Shown piece after piece: positions 5,347 to 11,311 of a DNA stretch of 11,311 nt; positions within the stretch are counted from its first letter, which is position 1, and every line of letters starts with the position of its first letter. The translations under genes and the position numbers were made by a program. The DNA lies in NCBI GenBank assembly GCA_902796505.1, contig CADBPA010000035.1, positions 1 to 11,311 of the forward strand, written 5' to 3'. Under the pieces are notes generated by a model. The model made no database searches. It was not told the DNA's origin and saw only the letters and a list, made by a program, of their open reading frames with translations. Source of the stretch: an uncultured Ruminococcus sp. (GTDB lineage Bacteria > Bacillota > Clostridia > Oscillospirales > CAG-272).

Positions 5347-7047
5347 ATGGAAAATCAGAACCCCGAAAAGAATGAAGACCTGCGCGAGCTGACCGCGTGG
5401 GTAGAAGAAGAAAACCGGAAAGAAGAGAGCGAGCCGCAGCCGCAGGACGCCGCGACCGTTCCGCTTTCGAGCATCGAAAAACCGGACGATTTTTCGGAGA
5501 CCGAGGGGCTGTCGCCCGAGCCGGATCCTCCCAAGATCGAGTTTTCGGAAGAGGAACTCCCCGAGCAGATCTCGCTGTTTCTCGAAGGCGAGGGCGGAGA
5601 AGCCCCGACCGTGGAGGACGTGCCGCCTGCGGCGGATGCGCCCGATGCGCCGGAGGAGGACGAGCCTCTCTCCCCCGAAAAGAATATCCCGGAGGCGGAG
5701 GAACTGCTGGCGATGATCCGGGAGCGGCGGTACGCCGATTTCCGCGCCGCGCTGGAGGACGTTCCTCCGATCGATATCGCGGAGTATTTTGAAGAGATCC
5801 CCCGCGCCTACTATACCGCCTTTTTCCGCCTCTTACGCAAGGAACAGGCCGCCGAGACCTTCGTCGAAATGTCGAGCGAACTTCAGGCGCATATCATCAA
5901 TTCCTTCACCGACCGCGAGCTTTCGGATATGCTTGACGAACTGTATCTCGACGATACGGTCGATATCATCGAAGAGATGCCCGCCAACGTCGTGAAGAGG
6001 ATCCTGCGCAACTCCTCGCGCGAGGACCGTGCGACGATCAACCGCCTCCTCTCCTACCCGAAGGACTCCGCCGGAACGATCATGACCACCGAGTACGTCC
6101 GCTTCACACCGGGCATGACGGTGGAGCGCGCCCTGCGGCATATCCGCTCGGTCGCCATCGACAAAGAGACGATCTACACCTGCTACGTCACCGACGCCGA
6201 CCGGCATCTGATCGGTCTCGTCACCGCGAAAAAACTGCTGATCTCTCCGCTGGACGCTACGCTCGATTCCATCATGGAGGACTCGGTCATCTTCGCAACG
6301 ACGACCGACGATAAGGAGGACGTCGCGAAGATCTTCAAAAAATACGGCTTCATCGCGCTCCCGGTCGTGGATCGGGAACAGCGGCTGGTCGGTATCGTCA
6401 CGGTCGACGACGCGATCGACGTCCTGAACGAAGAGACCGAAGAGGACTTCGCCAAGATGGCGGCGATCACGCCGACCGAGACAAGCTATCTCAAAACCTC
6501 GGCGTTCGACATCTGGAAAGCGCGTATCCCGTGGCTGCTTCTTCTGATGATCTCGGCGACCTTTTCGAGCATCATCCTGAATAAATTCGAGTCGGCGCTG
6601 CCCGCCTTCCTCGTCCTGTTCGTCCCGATGCTGATGGACACCGGCGGAAACTCCGGCAGTCAGGCGTCGGTCACCGTCATCCGCGGTCTTTCGCTCGGCG
6701 ACATCGAATTTTCGGACATCCTGCGCGTCATTTGGAAGGAAGTGCGCGTCGGGATCTTCTGCGGCGTCTCGCTCGGCGTGGTCGCCTTCGGCAAGGTCAT
6801 GCTGGTCGATCGGCTGATGATGGGCAATTCCGACGTGACCGTTATCGTCGCGCTCGCCGTCGCGCTGTCGCTGGCGCTGACCATCGTCGTCGCAAAGCTC
6901 ATCGGCTGTACCCTTCCGCTTCTCGCGCGCAAGATCGGCTTTGACCCGGCGGTCATGGCGTCTCCCTTCATTACAACGATCGTGGACGCACTCAGCCTTC
7001 TCGTCTACTTCTTCATCTCCAAGACGGTCTTCGGCTTCACCATCTGA
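5347..7047 (+). CDS. mgtE: MgtE family magnesium channel
   Basis: MgtE is a homodimeric inner-membrane Mg2+ channel gated by cytoplasmic Mg2+. The 566-residue protein has, in order, a very acidic disordered-looking extension (1-113), an MgtE N domain (about 114-240), a CBS pair (about 246-362), a connecting helix, and five membrane segments starting near 393, 418, 465, 495 and 535. The family signature PMLMDTGGNSGSQAS is present, and the pore-lining aspartate is D533 in FDPAVMASP (the equivalent of D432 in the Thermus structure). Family members are usually near 450 residues; the excess is the N-terminal extension, rich in Glu, Asp and Pro. The ATG at 5347 has GGAG 6 nt upstream. Expression is probably controlled by the 205-bp leader. 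The gene after it starts 40 bp downstream. Confidence 0.96.
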   Translation: MENQNPEKNEDLRELTAWVEEENRKEESEPQPQDAATVPLSSIEKPDDFSETEGLSPEPDPPKIEFSEEELPEQISLFLEGEGGEAPTVEDVPPAADAPDAPEEDEPLSPEKNIPEAEELLAMIRERRYADFRAALEDVPPIDIAEYFEEIPRAYYTAFFRLLRKEQAAETFVEMSSELQAHIINSFTDRELSDMLDELYLDDTVDIIEEMPANVVKRILRNSSREDRATINRLLSYPKDSAGTIMTTEYVRFTPGMTVERALRHIRSVAIDKETIYTCYVTDADRHLIGLVTAKKLLISPLDATLDSIMEDSVIFATTTDDKEDVAKIFKKYGFIALPVVDREQRLVGIVTVDDAIDVLNEETEEDFAKMAAITPTETSYLKTSAFDIWKARIPWLLLLMISATFSSIILNKFESALPAFLVLFVPMLMDTGGNSGSQASVTVIRGLSLGDIEFSDILRVIWKEVRVGIFCGVSLGVVAFGKVMLVDRLMMGNSDVTVIVALAVALSLALTIVVAKLIGCTLPLLARKIGFDPAVMASPFITTIVDALSLLVYFFISKTVFGFTI

Positions 7048-7052
7048 GCGAA

Positions 7053-7065
7053 TTTGTAAACAATT
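7053..7065. repeat. TTTGTAAACAATT element after mgtE
   Basis: TTTGTAAACAATT lies 5 bp after the mgtE stop, in the 40-bp gap before the esterase gene. A near copy, TTTGCAAACAATT, starts 2 bp after the aspS stop at 9332. Both occupy short gaps between co-directional genes. A shared regulator or processing site is possible; chance is also possible. Confidence 0.3.
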
Positions 7066-7087
7066 CTTATCATAAAAAGGTAAAATC

Positions 7088-7897
7088 ATGAAACAGGAAC
7101 GCATCTATCTCGATCCGACGGACGAGCGCGTCTATCTCGACGTTTATCTGCCGGATCTCAAACGCGAGCGGATGCCCGCCATTCTTGTCATTCCCGGCGG
7201 CGGCTACTGCTGCGTCTGTACCGACCGCGAGGGCGAGCCGATCGCGGTGGAATTTCTCTCGCTCGGTTACTGCGCCTTTGTGCTGAACTATCGCGTCGGG
7301 CGCGACGGGGACGTCTATCCGAAACAGCTTCTGGACGCCAGCCGCGCGATCCTCTGGATCCGCGAACACTCAGCGGAGTATTCGATCGATCCGCACCGCG
7401 TTTATGCGACCGGCTTTTCGGCGGGCGGCCATCTCTGCGGCTCGCTGGCGTGCGCGTATGACGACGTGACCGATCTGCTCGGCATCGAAAAGGGCGCAAA
7501 CCGCCCGGACGGCGTGGCGCTCGGCTACCCGGTCGTCACCCTGAAAGCCAAAACGCATCAGGCAAGCTTTCTCCATCTGCTCCACCGTCCGAGCGGCGAA
7601 TTTACCCCGGAGGAGGTCGCAAAATTCTCGCTCGACGCGCGCGTCACCCCCGAGTCCGCCCCGATGTTCCTCTGGCATACCGCAGAGGATACGCTCGTCC
7701 CGGTGGACGGAACGCTCAGACTCGCAAACGCGCTGGTCGACGCGAAAGTCCCCTGCGCCCTTGAGCTTTACCCCTACGGTCCGCACGGCTGCGCGCTCGG
7801 CAACGAGATCACCGAATGCGGCAATCCCGATTTTATTCAGCCGGCGGTGCAGGGCTGGTGCCGAAGAGCCGACCGCTTTTTCAAAACGCTGAAATAA
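7088..7897 (+). CDS. Alpha/beta-hydrolase, acetylesterase-like
   Basis: The 269-residue protein has the alpha/beta-hydrolase esterase layout. VIPGGGY (34-40) is the oxyanion-hole strand and loop, GFSAGG (109-114) is the nucleophile elbow with Ser111, HTAEDTLVPV supplies Asp201, and GPHG supplies His233. The start LDVYLP and the compact size match the family often annotated as acetylesterase or carbohydrate esterase (BD-FAE/Axe-like), which removes acetyl or other acyl groups from sugars or small esters. No signal peptide is seen, so it acts in the cytoplasm, perhaps on imported acetylated oligosaccharides; the substrate is inferred. AAAAGG precedes the ATG by about 7 nt. The last codons are echoed twice in the downstream gap (repeat at 7886-7963). 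Confidence 0.9.
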   Translation: MKQERIYLDPTDERVYLDVYLPDLKRERMPAILVIPGGGYCCVCTDREGEPIAVEFLSLGYCAFVLNYRVGRDGDVYPKQLLDASRAILWIREHSAEYSIDPHRVYATGFSAGGHLCGSLACAYDDVTDLLGIEKGANRPDGVALGYPVVTLKAKTHQASFLHLLHRPSGEFTPEEVAKFSLDARVTPESAPMFLWHTAEDTLVPVDGTLRLANALVDAKVPCALELYPYGPHGCALGNEITECGNPDFIQPAVQGWCRRADRFFKTLK

Positions 7898-7963
7898 TTC
7901 CGGAACGCTGAAATCATTTTACACGGCTTCCCCGGAACGCTGAAATCCTTTTGCGCGGCGGAC
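7886..7963 (+). repeat. Tandem duplication derived from the esterase gene 3' end
   Basis: ACGCTGAAAT occurs three times: at the end of the esterase gene (7886-7895) and at 7905-7914 and 7937-7946. The last two belong to a degenerate 32-bp tandem unit (7900-7931 and 7932-7963) starting CCGGAACGCTGAAATC. This suggests local slippage or duplication that copied the gene's tail into the gap. Confidence 0.65.
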
Positions 7964-7999
7964 GATCTCCGACGCACCCTCCCGGACGGCGCGCCGCGC
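7953..7999. other. GC-rich inverted repeat before aspS
   Basis: GCGCGGCG (7953-7960) is complementary to CGCCGCGC (7992-7999), giving an 8-bp GC stem around 31 nt. No T tract follows, so this is not a typical terminator. It would fall in the 5' leader of an aspS transcript if one starts in the 145-bp gap. I found no convincing promoter there and no T-box signature. Confidence 0.35.
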
Positions 8000-8042
8000 C
8001 GCTCCCGAAATTCGTTTATCCTATTCACGAAAGGTATAGATT

Positions 8043-9329
8043 ATGGAAAGAACCTACATCAAAGACATCGCCCCCGGCGTCCATCGCGTACAGGGCTTTG
8101 TTGAAAACTTCCGCAACAAGCGCACGATGGCGTTCATCGTGGTGCGCGATATCAGCGGCAAACTTCAGATCACCATCGAAAAGGAAAAGCACCCCGAATT
8201 CAACGAGATGCTCGACCGGCTGACGGTGCATTCGGTCGTCTGCTTTGAGGGCGAGGTCGTTGCAAACGACTACGTCAAGCTCGGCGGCATCGAAATGCTT
8301 CCCGACTATATGCGGGTCGATTCTTACGCCGAGGCGCTCCCGATCAAGGACGATTCGGATATCGACTGCCGTATGGACTACCGTTGGATCGATCTTCGCC
8401 GCGAGAAAAATCACCTGATGATCGAGCTGCAGACGACGCTGACCGCCGCCCTGCGCGAGTTTCTTCTCGAGCGCAATTTTTTGGAGATCCACACCCCGAA
8501 GCTCATCGCCGCCGCCTCCGAATCCGGCTCGGACGTCTTTGAAGTCAAGTACTTTGACGGCAAGGCGTATCTCGCGCAGTCTCCGCAGTTCTATAAACAG
8601 ATGGCGATGGCGTCCGGCCTTGAGCGCATCTTCGAGACCGGCCCGGTCTTCCGCGCCGAGAAGAGTTATACCAATAAGCACGCGACCGAGTTCACCGGCT
8701 TCGACCTTGAGTTCTCCTATATCAACGGCGTCGAGGACGTCATGAAGATGGAAGAAGAGCTTCTCGTCTATGCGCTCGGAAAAGTCAAGGAAAAGCACGG
8801 CGAGGCGATCAAGGAGCTCTACGGCATGGACCTCGAAGTGCCGAAGCTCCCCTTCCCGCGCATGAAACTGCGCGACGTCTATGACGAGCTCGAAAAACGC
8901 TACGGCTACACCGTGCCGGACGAGCTGAAGGGCGACCTGACCACCGACGCCGAGCGTATGACCAAGCAGCTCGCGAAGGATATGTTCGATCACGAATTCC
9001 TCTTTGTCACCGACTATGACGCGAAAGAGCGCGCCTTCTATCATATGAGAGACGAGCGCGGCGTTCCGCAGGGATACGACCTCATCTGGCGCGGCGTCGA
9101 GATCACGACCGGCGCGCAGCGCGAGCACCGCTACGAAGTCCTCAAAGCGCAGGCGGACGAAAAAGGCCTCGGCAAGGACGTCGCCTTCTATCTCGAATTT
9201 TTCCGCTACGGCTGCCCGCCGCACGGCGGCTTCGGACTCGGTATCGACCGTCTGACGATGCTCTTCCTCGGTCTTTCGATCAAGGAAGTTCAGTTCCTCT
9301 TCCGCGGCCCGAACCGTCTCACTCCGTAA
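8043..9329 (+). CDS. aspS: Archaeal-type aspartyl-tRNA synthetase, probably non-discriminating
   Basis: This class II synthetase charges tRNA with aspartate. At 428 residues it lacks the insertion of the ~590-residue bacterial AspRS and matches the short archaeal/eukaryotic type (AspS2). It has an N-terminal OB-fold anticodon-binding domain (about 1-100), then the catalytic core with IHTPKLIAAASESGSDVF (motif 1 region), YLAQSPQFYKQ, motif 2 FRAEKSYTNKHATEFT (from F203), and motif 3 GFGLGIDRL (396-404, R403), ending LFRGPNRLTP. In Clostridia such enzymes often also make Asp-tRNA(Asn), which GatCAB amidates; whether this one does is inference. Where Thermococcus AspRS has the tRNA-discriminating Trp26, my by-eye alignment puts Glu21 (GFVEN), so it lacks that determinant. 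GAAAGG lies 8 nt before the ATG. Confidence 0.92.
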   Translation: MERTYIKDIAPGVHRVQGFVENFRNKRTMAFIVVRDISGKLQITIEKEKHPEFNEMLDRLTVHSVVCFEGEVVANDYVKLGGIEMLPDYMRVDSYAEALPIKDDSDIDCRMDYRWIDLRREKNHLMIELQTTLTAALREFLLERNFLEIHTPKLIAAASESGSDVFEVKYFDGKAYLAQSPQFYKQMAMASGLERIFETGPVFRAEKSYTNKHATEFTGFDLEFSYINGVEDVMKMEEELLVYALGKVKEKHGEAIKELYGMDLEVPKLPFPRMKLRDVYDELEKRYGYTVPDELKGDLTTDAERMTKQLAKDMFDHEFLFVTDYDAKERAFYHMRDERGVPQGYDLIWRGVEITTGAQREHRYEVLKAQADEKGLGKDVAFYLEFFRYGCPPHGGFGLGIDRLTMLFLGLSIKEVQFLFRGPNRLTP

Positions 9330-9331
9330 AT

Positions 9332-9353
9332 TTTGCAAACAATTGTTTGAAAA
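9332..9353. repeat. Perfect 14-bp palindrome between aspS and the RpiB-like gene
   Basis: CAAACAATTGTTTG (9336-9349) is a perfect palindrome, extended by TTT (9332-9334) and AAA (9351-9353) beyond one mismatched pair. It lies just after the aspS stop and upstream of the AGGAG at 9366. It looks like an operator for a dimeric regulator; there is no T tract to make it a terminator. Its left half resembles the element at 7053-7065. Confidence 0.45.
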
Positions 9354-9377
9354 TCCGACGAAATAAGGAGAAAAAAT

Positions 9378-10016
9378 ATGAAAATCGCTCTGATCAACGA
9401 AAACAGCCAGGCGGCAAAAAACGCGCTGATTTTTGATACGCTGAAAAGCGTCGTCGAACCGCTCGGCCACGAAGTTTATAATTACGGAATGTATTCCGCC
9501 GAGGATCCCGCCTCTCTCACCTACGTGCAGATCGGCATTCTCGCGGCAACGCTTCTGAACTCCGGCGCCTGCGATCTTGTGATCACCGGATGCGGCACCG
9601 GCGAGGGCGCGATGCTCGCCTGCAATTCCTTCCCCGGCGTCCTCTGCGGTCATATCGTCGATCCGACCGACGCCTATCAGTTCACTCAGGTCAATAACGG
9701 CAACGCGATCGCGATGCCCTTCGCCAAGGGCTGGGGCTGGGGTTGCGAGCTGAACCTGCGCTACGTCTTTGAGAAACTCTTCGTCGAAGAGTGGGGCGGC
9801 GGTTATCCGAAGGAGCGCGCAGTCCCCGAACAGCGCAACAAGAAGATCCTCGATGAAGTGAAAAAAGTCACCCACACCGATATGGTCTATATCCTCGAAA
9901 ACCTCGATCCCGCGCTCGTCAAAGGCGCTTTCGCCGGCGAGCATTTTGCCGACTACTTCTTTGCTAACGCCAAAGACGCGCGCATCGTCGCCGCCGTCAG
10001 AAAGATCCTCGCCTGA
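9378..10016 (+). CDS. RpiB/LacA/LacB family sugar-phosphate isomerase (divergent subfamily)
   Basis: The family interconverts aldose and ketose phosphates, such as ribose-5-phosphate/ribulose-5-phosphate or galactose-6-phosphate/tagatose-6-phosphate. The 212-residue protein keeps the core: MKIALINEN at the first strand, then DLVITGCGTGEGAMLACN (66-83), where Cys72 fits the family's catalytic cysteine, and GVLCGHIVDPTDAY. It differs from classical RpiB (about 150 residues) by having NENSQ where RpiB has SDHAG, NNGNAIAMP in place of the HN-containing segment, and about 60 extra C-terminal residues. Its substrate may therefore differ. AGGAG is 7 nt before the ATG, a strong site. It is 48 bp after aspS and is followed by a terminator hairpin. 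Confidence 0.88.
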   Translation: MKIALINENSQAAKNALIFDTLKSVVEPLGHEVYNYGMYSAEDPASLTYVQIGILAATLLNSGACDLVITGCGTGEGAMLACNSFPGVLCGHIVDPTDAYQFTQVNNGNAIAMPFAKGWGWGCELNLRYVFEKLFVEEWGGGYPKERAVPEQRNKKILDEVKKVTHTDMVYILENLDPALVKGAFAGEHFADYFFANAKDARIVAAVRKILA

Positions 10017-10027
10017 TTTGATTTTCC

Positions 10028-10060
10028 GTGCCGCATCCTTTTCCCGATGCGGCATTCTTT
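10028..10060 (+). terminator. Intrinsic terminator after the RpiB-like gene
   Basis: TGCCGCATC (10029-10037) pairs with GATGCGGCA (10046-10054), a 9-bp stem with an 8-nt loop, extended by a G-T pair. TTCTTTA follows, a modest T tract. The hairpin ends only about 11 nt before the PAP2 Shine-Dalgarno sequence, and no promoter fits between them. It may be leaky, or the PAP2 gene may depend on readthrough. Confidence 0.7.
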
Positions 10061-10078
10061 ATCGAAAGGAGAAAAACC

Positions 10079-11059
10079 ATGGGACTGCTTCGTCTGCTCG
10101 AACAGATCCGTAACCCGGTATTCGACGCCTTCTTCTCGCTGATCACCCATCTCGGAGAAGAGACGGTCTTTATGGCGATCGCCATTCTCTTTTTCTGGTG
10201 CGTGAACAAGAGGGAAGGGCTTTATATCCTTCTCACCGGCTTTGCCGGCACGCTCGTCAACCAGACGCTGAAGCTCCTCTTCCGTATTCCGCGCCCGTGG
10301 GTGCTGGATCCGGATTTCACGATCGTCGAATCGGCGCGCGCTCAGGCGGCCGGTTATTCCTTCCCCTCCGGGCATACGCAGAACGCCGTCGGGATCGCCG
10401 GAAACCTCTTTATGATCCGCAGAAGGATCGGCGTGCGTATCGCCGTGATCGCACTTGCCGCTCTGATCGCATTCTCGCGGATGTATCTCGGAGTCCATAC
10501 GCCGTGGGACGTGCTCGCCTCGGTCGGCGCGGCGATCCTGCTCGTGCTGATTCTCGAACCCTTCTTCCGGGACGACGAACGGATGGATCGCGCAATGCCG
10601 TGGATCGACCTTGCCTTTCTTCTCGGATCGGTCGCCTATCTCGTTTTCGTTCTCCTGCAACCCGACGGTATCCACGACGAGGTCAACCTCGCCTCCGGAC
10701 TGAAAAACGCCTGCACGCTGCTCGGCTGCTCGCTGGCGCTTCTGCTCATCCGATCCCTCGACCGCAGATTCCTCCACTTTGAGACCGCCGCGCGCTGGTA
10801 CGTCCAGATCCTCAAATTCGTCGTCGGCGTCGCCGGTGTGTTCGGGATCAAAGCCGGGCTTTCTTCTCCCCTGACCGCGCTGTTCGGCAACGAGTACGTC
10901 GCCCGCACGGTGCGCTATTTTCTGATCGTCGCCTTTGCCGGCGCCGGTTGGCCGTTCTTCTTCCGGTATCTTGTCAAGATCCGCGTCCCCGCCCTCGACC
11001 GCCTCGGCGAGAAGGTTGCCGCGCTCTTCCGGAAGAAAGAAACCAAGCCCGAAAACTGA
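10079..11059 (+). CDS. PAP2 family membrane phosphatase
   Basis: PAP2 proteins are integral membrane phosphatases acting on lipid phosphates such as phosphatidate, phosphatidylglycerophosphate or undecaprenyl diphosphate, with the active site outside the membrane. The 326-residue product has the three signature motifs: K65-(x6)-R72-P73, P96-S97-G98-H99, and SR(133-134)-(x5)-H140-xxx-D144. Several hydrophobic segments surround them, and further membrane segments fill the C-terminal half, which ends in a basic-acidic tail. This size, with extra C-terminal helices, is common for PAP2 proteins of Clostridia. AAGGAG (10066-10071) 7 nt before the ATG at 10079 fixes the start; an upstream GTG at 10028 falls in the terminator hairpin. 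With murC in the window an undecaprenyl-pyrophosphate recycling role is tempting but unproven. Confidence 0.93.
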   Translation: MGLLRLLEQIRNPVFDAFFSLITHLGEETVFMAIAILFFWCVNKREGLYILLTGFAGTLVNQTLKLLFRIPRPWVLDPDFTIVESARAQAAGYSFPSGHTQNAVGIAGNLFMIRRRIGVRIAVIALAALIAFSRMYLGVHTPWDVLASVGAAILLVLILEPFFRDDERMDRAMPWIDLAFLLGSVAYLVFVLLQPDGIHDEVNLASGLKNACTLLGCSLALLLIRSLDRRFLHFETAARWYVQILKFVVGVAGVFGIKAGLSSPLTALFGNEYVARTVRYFLIVAFAGAGWPFFFRYLVKIRVPALDRLGEKVAALFRKKETKPEN

Positions 11060-11091
11060 AAAACTACCGGAAATGCCCTACCTTTACCGTG

Positions 11092-11115
11092 ATGGTATTG
11101 GAAAAATACCATTTT
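11092..11115 (+). terminator. First hairpin after the PAP2 gene
   Basis: ATGGTATT (11092-11099) pairs with AATACCAT (11105-11112) around a 5-nt loop, followed by a short T run. The stem is A/T-rich, so it is weak alone. It lies 6 bp before a stronger terminator, making a tandem pair. Confidence 0.5.
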
Positions 11116-11117
11116 CC

Positions 11118-11152
11118 GAGCCGCCGTATCCCGGCGGCTCTTCTTTACTTTT
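11118..11152 (+). terminator. Strong intrinsic terminator after the PAP2 gene
   Basis: GAGCCGCCG (11118-11126) pairs with CGGCGGCTC (11132-11140), a 9-bp GC-rich stem with a 5-nt loop. The T-rich tail TTCTTTACTTTT follows. It closes the rightward transcript that includes the PAP2 gene. Confidence 0.88.
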
Positions 11153-11248
11153 CCGACGTGCCGGCGGCAATTTGTCCGGCGTTTTCGGGGGGAGAGCGGT
11201 CTGCCCCTTCAACTTTTTGAAATTTTGCGTTTTTTTGCTTTTTTCCCC

Positions 11249-11311
11249 TTGCTTTTTTAAAATAAAAATGATATAATATACAATGCAAAAGAATGTCACA
11301 TAGCAAGGGAG
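11249..11311 (+). promoter_or_regulatory. Extended -10 promoter and ribosome binding site of a gene beyond the window
   Basis: TATAAT (11272-11277) is preceded by TG at 11269-11270, giving a perfect extended -10 (TGnTATAAT). The -35 TTGCTT (11249-11254) is weak but at 17 bp, and a T-rich tract (11231-11258) precedes it. Transcription should start near 11284. AAGGGAG (11305-11311) at the edge looks like a Shine-Dalgarno sequence, so the next gene starts just outside. An ATG at 11293 is open to the edge but has no ribosome binding site. Confidence 0.75.

Noticed and set aside
5201..5392. 63-codon plus-strand frame in the mgtE leader
   Set aside because: It overlaps the mgtE start in another frame, starts from a GTG and gives an Arg/Ser-rich product with no family resemblance; the leader is better explained as structured RNA.
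5833..7104. 423-codon minus-strand frame opposite mgtE
   Set aside because: It is a shadow of mgtE codon bias; its translation is a low-complexity Arg/Asp/His-rich string and the plus-strand gene is certain.
8025..10055. 676-codon open frame on the minus strand opposite aspS and the isomerase gene
   Set aside because: The plus strand encodes two recognisable families here. The GC-rich, strongly biased codon use on the plus strand removes stops from this antisense frame, and its product resembles no protein I know.
11084..11299. 71-codon minus-strand frame at the right end
   Set aside because: It reads back through the terminators and the extended -10 promoter, is Lys/Pro-rich and matches nothing known.

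Overview
The window looks like chromosomal DNA of a GC-rich, endospore-lineage Bacillota, most likely an uncultured Clostridia (Oscillospirales/Christensenellales type). The grounds are a SpoVG homologue, strong AGGAGG-type ribosome binding sites, consensus sigma-A promoters, a short archaeal-type AspRS of the kind found in many Clostridia, and the gene repertoire. No rRNA, tRNA, CRISPR array, insertion sequence or phage gene is visible. Nine genes read rightward and one (spoVG) leftward. This taxonomic call is inference from gene content and not from a marker gene.

Region 1 (1-1850): a perfect consensus promoter (TTGACA-17-TATAAT, 57-85) drives a 519-residue cytoplasmic protein of unknown function (132-1691). 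It has an acidic Glu/Pro linker and a C-terminal coiled coil of 24 uninterrupted heptads, 21 of which begin with Gln. It ends at a bidirectional terminator hairpin (1791-1827). The same hairpin contains the -35 box of a second perfect promoter (1814-1842), which points rightward, antisense to spoVG and toward murC.

Region 2 (1871-5141): spoVG is on the minus strand and divergent from murC. The 156-bp gap between them is rich in small inverted and direct repeats. murC (peptidoglycan precursor synthesis), an anchored or secreted protein of unknown function, and a DUF523/TudS-like Fe-S protein follow with gaps of 23-29 bp, as in an operon.

Region 3 (5142-7047): a 205-bp leader precedes mgtE (Mg2+ channel). 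Its end is an 8-bp stem that includes the mgtE Shine-Dalgarno sequence. Upstream of that, a possible P1 helix and a U-tailed hairpin share the same bases, so they exclude each other. This resembles a metal-responsive cis-regulatory RNA but does not match the M-box by eye.

Region 4 (7088-11059): an alpha/beta-hydrolase esterase, an archaeal-type aspartyl-tRNA synthetase, a divergent RpiB/LacAB-type sugar-phosphate isomerase and a PAP2 membrane phosphatase follow. A hairpin terminator lies just before the PAP2 gene and two more lie after it. Region 5 (11060-11311) holds those terminators, a T-rich tract and an extended -10 promoter with a Shine-Dalgarno sequence at the window edge, so another rightward gene starts just outside.

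Overall the window is mostly housekeeping: cell wall, Mg2+, translation, sugar and phospholipid or undecaprenyl phosphate metabolism. The best candidates for something undescribed are the Gln-heptad protein, the antisense promoter nested in the terminator, and the mgtE leader.
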